The notes under the pieces: model-generated
Databases searched by the model: none
What the model was told of the DNA's origin: nothing
The model's input: only the letters and a program-made list of their open reading frames with translations
Shown here: piece by piece, positions 7,865-16,384 of the stretch
Numbering within the stretch: position 1 is the first letter of the stretch
Layout: every line of letters starts with the position of its first letter
Made by a program: the position numbers and the translations under genes
NCBI RefSeq assembly: GCF_000383615.1
Contig: NZ_KB911622.1
Location: 1-59,666, forward strand
Direction: 5' to 3'
DNA: 59,666 nucleotides
Source: Streptomyces canus 299MFChir4.1
GTDB taxonomy: Bacteria; Actinomycetota; Actinomycetes; Streptomycetales; Streptomycetaceae

Positions 7865-9076
7865 GTGAACAGTGCTCACGCCGCCGCGCCTGATGTCTTC
7901 CGGTTGGTCGTGACGGGCGGCGGGACCGGGGGCCACACCTACCCGGCCTTGACCGCAGTCCGCACGCTCCAGGACCGGCTGGCTGGATCCGGCCGGCGGC
8001 TGGAAGTCTTGTGGATCGGGACGCAGGACGGGCTGGAGGCCCGGGTTGCACCCGCCGAGGGAATCGCGTTCACCACGGTCGTCACGGGCAAAATCCGGCG
8101 GTCGGCGAATCCGCTGAAGACGCTGTCGGCCGCCAACATGAAGGACATGGCGCGGGTGCCGCTGGGGGTCGCGCAGGCCCGCAAGGTGATCGCGGAGTTC
8201 CGGCCCGACGTGGTCCTGGCGACCGGGGGCTACGTTGCTGTCCCGGCCGGGCTCGCGGCTCGCCTGTGCCGGCGGCCGCTGGTGCTGCACGAGCAGACGG
8301 TGCGCCTCGGCCTGGCCAACCGGCAGCTTGCCGGGTCGGCGACGCGGATCGCGGTCTCCTCGGAGTCGACACTGGCGCTGCTGCCCCAGGAGGCGCGCTC
8401 CGTCGCTGTGGTCACCGGCAACCCGGTACGGCCGCAGGTGCTGGCTGGCCAGGGGCTCAAGGCGATCGAGGCGCTGGGGCTACGGGGCTTCGACAGTGGT
8501 CGGCCTACGGTGTACGTCACCGGGGGTGCACAGGGCTCCCAGCAGATCAATACGGTCGTGGCGGAGGTCCTGCCGTGGCTTCTGGAGCGGGCGAATGTGG
8601 TCCACCAGTGCGGTCCCGACCACGTCAAGACGCTGCGGCAGCGGGCTGCGGCGCTTCCGGCGGAGAGTGCGGGCCGCTACTACGTGAGCGGGTTCGTCGG
8701 TGCGGAGCTGCCGGACGTCCTGGCGCTCGCGGACGTGGTGGTCTCGCGCAGCGGCGCGGGCACGCTCGCCGAGCTGACCGCGCTGGGCAAGGCAGCTGTG
8801 TTCATTCCGCTGGCCACCTCGGCGGGCAACGAACAGGCCCACAACGCGCGCCATTTGCAGGAGGCGGGGGCGGCGGTCGCGCTGGAGGGCGAGGTGAGTG
8901 GCGAGCGGATGCGGGACGCGTTGGGCCCGCTCCTGGCTGATGCCCACCTGCGGCAGGCGATGGCGGAGCGGGCCCGGGCGCACGGGCGTCCGGATGCGGC
9001 TGACCGGCTCGTGGACGTGGTCCTGGAGGCCGCTGAGCAGGCTAGGGCAGGTGCCGGGCAGCACCGTGCTCGATGA
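7865..9076 (+). CDS. MurG-like N-acetylglucosaminyltransferase
   Basis: 403 residues. The GTG start is preferred to the TTG three bases earlier because TGGGA is then 7 bases away. The N-terminal domain begins RLVVTGGGTGGHTYPALTAV, the glycine loop diagnostic of MurG. EFRPDVVLATGGYVAVPAGL and LVLHEQTVRLGLANR follow, then the C-terminal nucleotide domain VTGGAQGSQQINTVV and SGAGTLAELTALGKAAVFIP. MurG transfers GlcNAc from UDP-GlcNAc to lipid I, making lipid II at the inner face of the membrane. It is not in a dcw cluster here, so it should be an extra copy or a MurG-like enzyme with another acceptor. It sits 4.4 kb downstream of the lanthipeptide operon. Confidence 0.85.
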   Translation: MNSAHAAAPDVFRLVVTGGGTGGHTYPALTAVRTLQDRLAGSGRRLEVLWIGTQDGLEARVAPAEGIAFTTVVTGKIRRSANPLKTLSAANMKDMARVPLGVAQARKVIAEFRPDVVLATGGYVAVPAGLAARLCRRPLVLHEQTVRLGLANRQLAGSATRIAVSSESTLALLPQEARSVAVVTGNPVRPQVLAGQGLKAIEALGLRGFDSGRPTVYVTGGAQGSQQINTVVAEVLPWLLERANVVHQCGPDHVKTLRQRAAALPAESAGRYYVSGFVGAELPDVLALADVVVSRSGAGTLAELTALGKAAVFIPLATSAGNEQAHNARHLQEAGAAVALEGEVSGERMRDALGPLLADAHLRQAMAERARAHGRPDAADRLVDVVLEAAEQARAGAGQHRAR

Positions 9077-9290
9077 CTGCCGGGTCCTCCTGGTCCGCGG
9101 AGTTGCGGTTCAGAGTGGAACGCTCCTCGTCGCTCATCCTCAGCGGTGTCTTCGACTTCGACGTCAGCCCGGCGAGCTTGTAGGTGTGCCTCATGGCGAC
9201 AACCAAGGGCTTGAAGGCGTAGCCGAAGAGCTCGTCCGCCGTCTGCTGCCGCAGGCGACCGGTGTAGCCGGCGTCGACGAGTTCGCTCAC
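9042..9290 (-). CDS. Small hypothetical protein, probably 5'-disrupted
   Basis: From GTG 9290 the product is MSELVDAGYTGRLRQQTADE and onward, 82 residues, overlapping the 3' end of the murG-like gene by 35 bases in convergent orientation. The same frame reads AEEIQRDVDRV immediately upstream, which looks coding, but is blocked by a TGA at 9321-9323. An ATG at 9392 in the same frame has an AAGAAG-like RBS. A 116-codon gene with a nonsense mutation is therefore plausible. The internal segment FGYAFKPLVVAMRHTYKLAG suggests a helical fold. No family recognised. Confidence 0.4.
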   Translation of the reverse strand: MSELVDAGYTGRLRQQTADELFGYAFKPLVVAMRHTYKLAGLTSKSKTPLRMSDEERSTLNRNSADQEDPAVIEHGAARHLP

Positions 9291-9763
9291 GCGGTCGACG
9301 TCGCGCTGGATCTCCTCGGCTCAGCTCCTCACTGGCGCCGTCCGTGCTGGTCCGGGACTTGGTCCCTGGCCCCCCGTTCTGTTGGAGCGCATACTCTTCT
9401 TTGTGTCCCGCCGCACCTTTACTGTACGGATGCTGGTTATTAATCCTTGAGCTCCGCTGTATGCAGGGCAGCAACGAAAAACACTTGGTTCGCGCGAAAT
9501 TACTTTGCCGAGCGGATCAAATGCCGTGTGAGCTGGGCAAATTACGATGCGGTTCCGCCCGAGTGCTGAACAACGACTCCCTGCGCCCGGACAAGGCGGG
9601 ACTGTCGGGCGCGAACGTCCCTCCGCGCTCCTAGCGTTCGCCCCGCTGTGGGTGATGGAGGCGGGTGGGGGAGAGGGGCACCTTCACACAGCGCCCGGGC
9701 GCGCGAGGGAACCTCGACCGTCGACAACGGGGTGCTGTCAGAGGGACGCAGTACCGTCGGAGC

Positions 9764-10126
9764 ATGACCTATTTACCGACCCCCCACTTGAACGGACGCT
9801 GGCTCCTCAAGATCACAATCTGGGCGGCGCGCGCCGACGACACCCGATGGAACCAGCAGTGCGCCGTCTTGCGCTCCGTGTCCTCGTATGACTCTGTCAC
9901 CCAGACCTGGAGCACCCGGATCGGCGTGCTCGACCTGACGACCGTGGCCAAGCTGCAGACCCTCTTCGACGCGGCCCAGACCTTCGGAAGCGAAATCCGC
10001 CTCGAGCCCGCGCCGGTCCCAACCGGGTGGACAGGACCGTCCTTCGCGAGCGACACCGCCGTGGCCGACCTGCTCACCGCAAAGGCGGACGAAGGCCGGC
10101 CGCTCGGTCATCTGCCCGTCGCCTGA
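9764..10126 (+). CDS. Hypothetical protein
   Basis: 120 residues from an ATG with CGGAG 3 bases upstream. The sequence MTYLPTPHLNGRWLLKITIW continues with DSVTQTWSTRIGVLDLTTVA, looking like a compact alpha/beta protein without membrane segments. The upstream 450 bases are AT-richer than average and hold no other gene, so the promoter probably lies there. No functional motif recognised; it stands alone on its strand between minus-strand genes. Confidence 0.5.
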   Translation: MTYLPTPHLNGRWLLKITIWAARADDTRWNQQCAVLRSVSSYDSVTQTWSTRIGVLDLTTVAKLQTLFDAAQTFGSEIRLEPAPVPTGWTGPSFASDTAVADLLTAKADEGRPLGHLPVA

Positions 10127-10851
10127 ACCAGATTCCGGGGCCCGGAGTGTCAGGACGTCATCGGCGCGGAGGAAGCCGACGCTGCTGGGCCCGACGTTTG
10201 TGCTCGGCGGCGAGCCGCTTGACCTTCCGGCGCACACGTTCGCTGAAGGCGGCCGGGTCAGCGACGCCGGCAGCGGCAGCGGCCTCCGACCTCGCTGGGC
10301 CTGCTCGCCCGTGGCGGTGCGGCTGCCCGGCACCGACGGCAGTTCCGCCCGCGTCAGGCGACCGCGCGCCGTCCTCGCCGGGCTCAAAGGAAAGTCGTGG
10401 CCGTGGCCACGATGTGGGTGGGCGCAGGCCTGCGCGAGATCTACGCCAAGCTCCGGGTAAGCACACACCCCTCGCCTGCCTCTGCAAGAGCACCGCATCC
10501 CCATCCAGCGGAGGCGTTCAGGCACCCAGACGGGGGCCAGCCCATCCGCTGGAGAACCGGACGTCGCGTAGTGACTGACGCATCTGGGCCGCTGGGCAGG
10601 GGCGTAGGCCAACAGCAGGAGGCGGCGAGCACTGAACAGTTTCGGCACGCTAGAGCCCCTGGCCTCTCGCATACACTCCGGCCGCAGCATGTGCCCTCAG
10701 AGTGCACGGGGCCCGTTGTCGGGGCGATGGATCTGGATCTTCGCCAGGTCGAGGACTGGGTTGGACACCATAGTCATCCACCAGAGACAGCAGCATCGCC
10801 GACCAGACGAAGGAGGTTTGCCGCCGGGCCTTTGCCCGCCGACCGCAGGCG
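10127..10851. other. 725-base region without a convincing gene
   Basis: Several ORFs are open in this stretch, but all have arginine/proline-rich shadow composition. The sentence-like fragments MAVATMWVGAGLREIYAKL (around 10397) and MDLDLRQVEDWVGHH (around 10728) may be scraps of former genes. I see no RNA gene, repeat or IS here. Confidence 0.4.
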
Positions 10852-11241
10852 TCAGTCGTCGGCGTGGCCGTACATCTCGAGGATCTGTTCGTCCGTCTCG
10901 CCTCGGTGATAGACGTGCCAGTGCAAGTGCTTGGACTCCTGGTACAGACCCACGTTTGTGGTCACCGAGGCTGCTCCATGCTGCTCAGCCACCTCCGCCG
11001 CCACCTTGGCGACCACGCCCATGACTTCCGCGAGTAACTCCTGGCCACCGTCGCCCAGATCCACAAGTGACGGAATGTGATCCTTGGGTACCACGACGAT
11101 GTGTACCGGGTGTGATGGCTTGGTGTGGTGAAACGCCAGCACCCGGTCCGTCTCCAACACGCGCTCGATCTCCACCAGGCCAGGAATGGCCTGGTGACAG
11201 TAAAAGTCCGAGACCTCGGTGGAGGCCACAACAGCGGTCAC
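10852..11241 (-). CDS. HIT-family nucleotide hydrolase/transferase
   Basis: 129 residues from a GTG with AAGGTGA 8 bases upstream. It shows the complete histidine-triad fold: CHQAIPGLVEIERVLETD at the start, HPVHIVVVPKDHIPSLVDL in the middle, and the triad HLHWHVYH (HxHxHxx) at about 110. HIT proteins bind nucleotides and cleave phosphoramidate or AMP-linked substrates; the central His is the nucleophile. It is cytosolic. The nearest neighbour is the phosphotransferase gene 670 bases away on the other strand; no operon is evident. Confidence 0.85.
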   Translation of the reverse strand: MTAVVASTEVSDFYCHQAIPGLVEIERVLETDRVLAFHHTKPSHPVHIVVVPKDHIPSLVDLGDGGQELLAEVMGVVAKVAAEVAEQHGAASVTTNVGLYQESKHLHWHVYHRGETDEQILEMYGHADD

Positions 11242-11912
11242 AGTTAGTCACCTTCCGTACCTGTCGGCGATCTGGGCGCTAGGTTATCGCCCAGCACAGC
11301 ACGGGCATCGCTCGCTCGCCCGTTCCGATGGCAAGGACTAGCCGGAGACGGGACACTGCACAGCTCGGGTGGCGTCCGAAGGTTTCAACCACCAACCGGG
11401 CGCGATCGAGGTTTGCAGCGACGGAAAGGGCAGCCGGTGCGTGTGGAGGACGCACCTTCAATACATCGGTCCATCTCCTCCCATCGGTGGCGTGCTTCCT
11501 GCGTTTCCAGGCGGCGGACTCGAGAAGGAGGTCCAGACACCCAGGCCGGCCAGGGTGTGTGAGGCGCCATGAACCGCGTTGCACAGGTCACGTCCCTCGC
11601 GTCTATTGGAGCGCCGTAAGGACCGCGTTGTCCCGGCCGACAGGCGGCTCGGTCTATGAGCCCGATTTGTACAGCCAGGTACGGGCAGCCCCGGAACTCG
11701 GGTACCCCTGCCTGCGCCTCCACCTGCTCGAAGACGTGCAGGATCCAGAACCGAGCTGCGATCCAGACGTCTCCGTTCGTCCGGTGATGCCTCGCCGGAC
11801 AAGCCCGCCCTTCCACGATGCGTACAGTCGAGGCGTCGCCGCGGTCACCGCGCAGCTGACACAGCCCCATGGGTCTGTCGCTGCACCCACGCGATTCGGA
11901 GAAGAACCCTTC
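11242..11912. other. Intergenic region, no gene seen
   Basis: The divergent spacer between the HIT gene and the phosphotransferase gene is about 670 bases. ORFs open across it have no protein-like pattern on either strand. It must carry promoters for both flanking genes; I could not place convincing -10/-35 boxes. The only clear signal is GGAGAAG at 11898-11904, 8 bases before ATG 11913. Confidence 0.5.
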
Positions 11913-12886
11913 ATGGCCCAGAACACATCTATGCCATCTGACCTGCGGCGATGGGCCACCAGCCACCAGCCACCAGCCACCAGCCACCAGCCACCAGCCA
12001 CCTGCCCGGAGCGGACAACGTCACGGACGTGTCCTGGCCCCGGGGCAGTTCCATGGTCTGGCGCGTGGGCTCAGGCCCTGACGCGGTCTTCGTGAAGCGC
12101 AGCCCGAGCACGACGGACTACGAGCGCGAAATCCAGGGCTATGCCTACGCGTCGCGTGCACTGGCCCCCCACGAAGCGCCCCGCCTCCTTGCCGCGGACA
12201 CCGACCTTCAGGTCATCATGACGTCGCTCCAGCCGGGCGACGTCGTGCGGGGCCTGCCTCTCCAAGCGGCAGCAGAGCGGCGCGTGTACGAACTCGCCGG
12301 CGCTCTCCTGCGGCGCTGGCACGATCACTCCGCCCCGGCCTCGGACCAAAACCTCGCGGACACCCGGGCCTCCATGTCCGACCAGGCGCAGGAGGCCACC
12401 GCTTGTCTGGCGAGCACCGCCGAGCACCTCGACACCGCACAGCGGAAGTTGGTGCAGTGCGTCGCCGAGGAACTGCCGCAGCTGACGTCCGGCCTGCCGA
12501 CCGTGTTCCGGCACGGTGACTACTCCACCCGTAACTGGATGTGGCACCCGACGCACGGCCACGGCGTGATCGACTTCGCGATGTCCGCGCCCGGCCTCGC
12601 CGTCGAGGAGTTCGTGTGGCTGTGCGGCGCGGTCTGGGTCGTGCGCCCCGACCTCAAGGCCGCCTACTTCTCCGGCTACGGCCGCCCGCTGTCGGACACC
12701 GAAGAGTGGGTGCTGCGCCTGCTGACCACGCGGCTCGGGGTCTCCTATTTGAACTCGGGCCTCACCAAACATGAATCCGCTCTCGTCGAGCGTGGCCATC
12801 TCATCCTCACGCGCATTGACACACGAGTACCAGTGGCAGTCCAAGCCAGCCACATTCTCATCCAGGCACAGCCACTACGGCGGTGA
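11913..12886 (+). CDS. APH-type phosphotransferase with frame-switching 5' repeat
   Basis: The body reads NVTDVSWPRGSSMVWRVGSG, then a Lys-containing strand VFVKRSP, a Brenner-type loop FRHGDYSTRNWMW (HGDxxxxN) and HGVIDFAM with the Mg-binding Asp; about 310 residues. This is the aminoglycoside phosphotransferase/choline kinase fold, which phosphorylates small molecules with ATP; the substrate is unknown. ATG 11913 has the good RBS (GGAGAAG) and the expected N-terminus MAQNTSMPSDLRRWA, but a run of heptamers at 11955-12002 puts the body out of frame. In the present state the body is in frame only with ATG 11951 (MGHQPPATSHQPPATS), which has a weak RBS. Deleting five units (35 bp) would restore RRWATSHLPGADNV. 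Confidence 0.75.
11955..12002 (+). repeat. Heptanucleotide tandem repeat (GCCACCA)6
   Basis: Six full copies of GCCACCA (11955-11996) and a partial seventh GCCACC (11997-12002) are perfect. They lie in the 5' coding region of the phosphotransferase. Since 7 is not a multiple of 3, each unit gained or lost changes the frame, and the wild-type-like sequence would need 1, 4 or 7 full units. Such arrays mutate by slipped-strand mispairing. Confidence 0.95.
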
Positions 12887-13042
12887 CCCGCCCCTCCCGC
12901 GTGCGCCCTCCGGACGCCCTCTGCCGGCGCACACACCGGCCTGCCGCACCCGCCGGTCCGCGATCGCCGCTGCATGAAAAGGAGAGCAGCATGCCCACGA
13001 CCAGGACTGGCGGTGCGGCGTGGCGTTCGGAAGCGGTGCCGG

Positions 13043-13207
13043 TGGCGAGGAGAGGTGGGTCATTGCCTGGGCGGTGAAGGCGAGGGCGACAGCGGCCGCG
13101 ACGCTGGTGAGCAAGTGGCAGACCAGGAGCAGCACGACGTCGGCTCTGTCGACGGCCCACGCCGTCCGCGCAGTGTGCCCCAGCGTGGAGGGAAGGCGTC
13201 GGCACAT
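13043..13207 (-). pseudogene. Possible N-terminal remnant of an ABC exporter
   Basis: The minus-strand frame starting at 13207 reads TARTAWAVDRADVVLLLVCH followed by a hydrophobic helix VAAAVALAFTAQAMTHLS. This resembles the first transmembrane segment of Streptomyces ABC exporters associated with lanthipeptide clusters. After about 55 residues the similarity stops and no ATP-binding domain follows. It lies 300 bases downstream of the lanthipeptide operon on the same strand, where a lanT-type gene could have stood. The rest of 12887-13494 shows no gene. Confidence 0.35.
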
Positions 13208-13494
13208 TGCTCCGAAACAGCTATCTGCCAGCGGGTTCTTCCCGTATTTGTCCTTGAGGGTTGATGCCGGCCGGTGGTGGAGGGGGCGGTGTCTCCTCGT
13301 TTGAAGTCGAGGCGTCAGTCACTGTCACCTGTATCCCTCCGTGGCGCTGTGCCGTACCTGGATGGCTCGGTATGCACCGGATAACGACGAGCGGCGGGAT
13401 TCGAACACACTCGCTTCGGGCGTGCAGGGGCCCTTGAACCGCAGGGGGTGAACCTGTCACCGCCGTGCTGGGGTGGCCCAGAGAACTTGCCAGA

Positions 13495-13534
13495 CCAAGA
13501 TCATTCTTACGCAACTCGGCAAGAATGATCTTGG
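13495..13534 (-). terminator. 14-bp perfect hairpin at the end of the lanthipeptide operon
   Basis: CCAAGATCATTCTT (13495-13508) pairs perfectly with AAGAATGATCTTGG (13521-13534) around a 12-base loop. The last gene of the operon stops at 13509-13507, inside the structure, so the stem overlaps its final codons. There is no U-tract, which is usual for Streptomyces terminators. Confidence 0.75.
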
Positions 13535-14646
13535 AGGGCAACGCTTTCCCGGATGGTGTGATCGCTGGTACGCACCGCCTGGTCCAGTTGGTCACGCAAC
13601 TTATCGGGGATGCGTCCTACATCCAGTGCGCAGGCGGTGAGGAGAGTTCGGCATTCCTGTGTCTCTCGATCGGTGGCGAGGGCGGCGCACCGGGGGTGTG
13701 CCAGGATCTCTCGGGCGGCATAGCCGTCGGAGGTCTTGATCGCCCTTTGGTGCAACTCCTCGACCACGAGGTGTGCTTCAGGCCCTTCGGGCGAGGTGAA
13801 CAGGTCCAGCGTGGCGAGCCCGAGCCGCGTGTTGAACACGGTCAGGTCGTCCCCCTGCAGAGCCCGGAGGTGCTGGATTACCAGGTTCTGCAGGGTGTGT
13901 TGCCAAGGCAGTCCTGCGGTTCGGTGGCACATGATGCTCAGGCAGTCGGTCACGGCGACTTCCCATGGTTCACCAGGTGTCGTGTCGGCCAGGAGGCTGT
14001 GGGCGCGGGCGGTGTCTCCGACGGTGAGAGCGGCGAGGACGGCGACCTGGCGGCCGTCGAGCATGCGCTGTCCGACTCCGTGGTGTGCGTCGACGTGGGC
14101 GAGTGCTTCAGTCCAGCGGCCGGCTGTGGTCAGGGCGCGCGTTCCGTCGGCGAGGAGAACGCGCCATAGCCAGGCGCGAACCTCTTGGCGGTCTGTGGCT
14201 GTTGAGGTGAGACCGGATGGTACGGCCACGTTCTCGAACAAGCTGGTGGGGGTGTTGGTGCTGACCGCATCGAACAGCTGGAGGAGAGTGCTGCGGCCGT
14301 CGTCGTGTTGTCCGGCGCGGATGGCGAGGCGGGCGAGGTTGATGATGGGTTCGAGGGCTCGGATCGCGGCCTTGCCGGGCAAGGGAGCGGCGTCCAGGTA
14401 GGCGGCTGCGTGCTGGCGGCACAGCGTGTGGGCCATGTCCGGCACACCGGTGTCGGAGGCGATCAGCGCGGCCTGGTTGTAGACCGTGGAGGCGATGCTC
14501 TGGTCGCCCGTCTTTGCCGCGCTGTCGGCGAGTTCGGCGAGCGCACGAACACGTTGGGGCAGGGGGAGGCAGGCCGGGCGGGGGCGAGCGATGAGGGGGA
14601 AGCGCCGGGCCAGGGCGTCAGGGATTATCCACACGGTCCGCGACAC
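13507..14646 (-). CDS. Helical protein of the FxLD cluster, function unknown
   Basis: About 379 residues from GTG 14646; GTG 14634 (MWIIPDALARRFPL) has better RBS spacing and is an alternative. The protein is almost entirely alpha-helical with TPR-like repeats (AELADSAAKTGDQSIASTVY, LEPIINLARLAIRAGQHDDG, ALTTAGRWTEALAHVDAHHG). It has no catalytic motif, signal peptide or membrane segment. The start overlaps the 3' end of the SpaB_C-type gene, so it is co-translated as the last operon gene. Similar helical proteins accompany Streptomyces lanthipeptide operons, but no activity is established that I know of. A scaffolding or regulatory role is only a guess. Confidence 0.65.
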   Translation of the reverse strand: MSRTVWIIPDALARRFPLIARPRPACLPLPQRVRALAELADSAAKTGDQSIASTVYNQAALIASDTGVPDMAHTLCRQHAAAYLDAAPLPGKAAIRALEPIINLARLAIRAGQHDDGRSTLLQLFDAVSTNTPTSLFENVAVPSGLTSTATDRQEVRAWLWRVLLADGTRALTTAGRWTEALAHVDAHHGVGQRMLDGRQVAVLAALTVGDTARAHSLLADTTPGEPWEVAVTDCLSIMCHRTAGLPWQHTLQNLVIQHLRALQGDDLTVFNTRLGLATLDLFTSPEGPEAHLVVEELHQRAIKTSDGYAAREILAHPRCAALATDRETQECRTLLTACALDVGRIPDKLRDQLDQAVRTSDHTIRESVALQDHSCRVA

Positions 14647-15448
14647 TCCTTTGCGTGGTGGGGTTCGGGCCGAAGACAACGGTTTTCGCGGCGGCGGCGA
14701 GGGCGGCCTGGGTGGCGTAGGGCAGGCCGATGCGGTTGAAGGCAAACAGCGCGTGATGGGCGAGCACGTCGCGCAGCCCGCGGTGAAGCAACCCCAGCTC
14801 CATGAGGTGGGCCAGATTCTGCCCGGCGTCGCGATAGGCGCGGGCCCTGTCCGCAAGGTGGGCCAGCGGCCCGCCGGTACGCATCAATTCGTCACCGTTG
14901 ACGGAGATCAACCGTTGTACGGCAGCTTGGAGTTGCTCGCGGCTCTTTGGTGTGGCACCTGGGGGCGTCTTGCGGTGGGCGCTGACGCGGGCCCAGACGT
15001 CGCCTTGTTCGTACCAGTCCAGCGCGGCGGAGCGCATCAGGATGCTGCACAGCATCAGGGACGTCTCGCTCCGGTGCGGGCCGCCCTTGCGCTGGAGGTG
15101 TTCGAGCAGACTGCGGCTGTCGTGGTGGAAGAGGCGGTGCGCGCTGGCCATGGCTTCGGTGCCACCGAAGGCATGCTCTTCGGGTTCGTAGACGATCTCT
15201 GTCCACGCGGTGATGGCCCCCTCGGTAATCAGCGTGTTGAGGCCCTGGGCTATGTGCCGTGCGCCTTCGGCGGTGGGCAGGTAGCGCACCCGCCAGCAGG
15301 GGTGCTTGCGGATGATGAACCACCGTGCCAGGACGTTTTCCTCCTCGGCGGCGCGCAGTATGGGGGCGAGTCGGGACACGGCGATGGTCTCGGCGTTCTG
15401 CCATACCGGGAACAGAAGATTGGCCTGGCGCCAGGTTGGCAGGGTCAT
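14618..15448 (-). CDS. Thiopeptide-type bacteriocin biosynthesis protein (stand-alone SpaB_C/LanB C-terminal domain)
   Basis: 276 residues from an ATG overlapping the previous stop as ATGA. It starts MTLPTWRQANLLFPVWQNAE, with ARWFIIRKHPCWRVRYLP (the WxxIRxxxPxxRxR block) and ITAWTEIVYEPEEHAFGG, followed by AMASAHRLFHHDSRSLLEHL. These are hallmarks of the SpaB_C domain that eliminates glutamate from glutamylated Ser/Thr in split LanB enzymes and is also used by thiopeptide enzymes. The LanB of this operon already carries its own SpaB_C domain, so this is a second one. It may act on a subset of residues or catalyse another step. Cytosolic. Confidence 0.8.
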   Translation of the reverse strand: MTLPTWRQANLLFPVWQNAETIAVSRLAPILRAAEEENVLARWFIIRKHPCWRVRYLPTAEGARHIAQGLNTLITEGAITAWTEIVYEPEEHAFGGTEAMASAHRLFHHDSRSLLEHLQRKGGPHRSETSLMLCSILMRSAALDWYEQGDVWARVSAHRKTPPGATPKSREQLQAAVQRLISVNGDELMRTGGPLAHLADRARAYRDAGQNLAHLMELGLLHRGLRDVLAHHALFAFNRIGLPYATQAALAAAAKTVVFGPNPTTQRSVADRVDNP

Positions 15449-16347
15449 CGCAGGGCCTCCGCGGTGTGTGCAGCGGCCAGAGGCGGGTTCAGCACGCGTT
15501 CGAGGCGCACCCGGTAGAAACGCAGGAGCAGCAGGGAGTGGTCGGAGGCTTCTCGGGTGTCGTCGTTGTCGACGACGTCGACGCTGTGCAGAGCGGAGGC
15601 GAGGCCGCCTGTCCCGTAGGCGCGGTCGATGCGCTGGGGACCGCCTTGGTCGGGCTTGCACTGTCCAGCGGTGGTGTTGAGGGCCTCGGGCTGGCCGAGA
15701 TGGTCGGCGGCGTAGCGGGCGAGGTCGAGGTAGCCGGCGTCGGTCAGGGCGGCGTCGGGGCGGGTGTCGCTGCGGCGGTGTCCGTCGGTGTCGAGGTAGG
15801 TCCGGTGGACCATGTGTGCTCGATCGGTCACCGTGGCCCAGTCGGGCAGGGCGAGGCGTTCGGGATTGCGCGGGTAGCTGTTGGTGTCCCCGGCGGCGAG
15901 AGTGACTGCTCCTGCGTGCATGGCCATCCAACCCGCCTCCGTTAACCGCTGGTTGGCGTCGAAACAACACATGTGGAGGGAGATGAAATTGAGTGGCACT
16001 GGACAGGTGCCCAGCCGCGCGACCACGTGGCAGGGGTGCAGCCACCACGGTTTCGCTCTGGGGCGCACTTCGACGACGTCGAACATCGTGGGGCGGAGGT
16101 AGACGGCGGTCGCGATGTCGGCGTCCGCGTACGGGTTGGGCACGGAGAGGAAACCTCGCAGGCGCAGCCGCTTCTCCGCGGCGTGCAGGAGTTCACTTCC
16201 CCGCTCGCGGCTGAACGTGGCCTCCTGTTGGAGGAAGATGTCCGGCTCATACTCGGTGAGGACGTCGAGTGCAAGATGCCGGCGTTCGCCGTTGCGGCCA
16301 CCGTCACCGTCGAGGTTCCACACGGCAGCGGTCAGGAGGTCGGTCAC
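15445..16347 (-). CDS. Endonuclease/exonuclease/phosphatase (EEP)-family protein
   Basis: 300 residues. The GTG start (MTDLLTAAVWNLDGDGGRNG) is chosen for GAAAGG 6 bases upstream. EEP motifs occur in order: AVWNLDGDG, PDIFLQQEATF with the metal-binding Glu, FISLHMCC, LAAGDTNSYP (GDxN) and EASDHSLLLL (SDH). The fold hydrolyses phosphodiesters or phosphomonoesters using Mg2+. The neighbours are LanC upstream (37-base gap) and the SpaB_C gene downstream (4-base overlap), so it belongs to the lanthipeptide operon. What it does for peptide maturation is not known to me. Possible roles are degrading the tRNA by-product or tailoring, both speculative. Confidence 0.8.
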   Translation of the reverse strand: MTDLLTAAVWNLDGDGGRNGERRHLALDVLTEYEPDIFLQQEATFSRERGSELLHAAEKRLRLRGFLSVPNPYADADIATAVYLRPTMFDVVEVRPRAKPWWLHPCHVVARLGTCPVPLNFISLHMCCFDANQRLTEAGWMAMHAGAVTLAAGDTNSYPRNPERLALPDWATVTDRAHMVHRTYLDTDGHRRSDTRPDAALTDAGYLDLARYAADHLGQPEALNTTAGQCKPDQGGPQRIDRAYGTGGLASALHSVDVVDNDDTREASDHSLLLLRFYRVRLERVLNPPLAAAHTAEALR

Positions 16348-16384
16348 GTCAGACCTTTCGGTATCGGTACGGATCGGCGCGGTA

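Noticed and set aside
10397..10578. Plus-strand fragment MAVATMWVGAGLREIYAKL as a gene
   Set aside because: No start with RBS, no continuation of protein-like sequence, and no recognised family.
11328..11912. Long open frame upstream of the phosphotransferase as an N-terminal domain
   Set aside because: Composition is that of a chance frame, and the RBS GGAGAAG marks ATG 11913 as the start.
11955..12002. Short tandem repeat as a CRISPR-like array
   Set aside because: Units are 7 bp without spacers; it is a simple-sequence repeat in a coding region.
13384..13420. Minus-strand GTTCGAATCCCGCC resembling a tRNA T-arm, possibly an att site
   Set aside because: The stem partner before TTCGAAT does not pair and no anticodon or acceptor stem can be folded, so it is not a tRNA gene. 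An attachment-site remnant remains possible, but no integrase or second copy was found.
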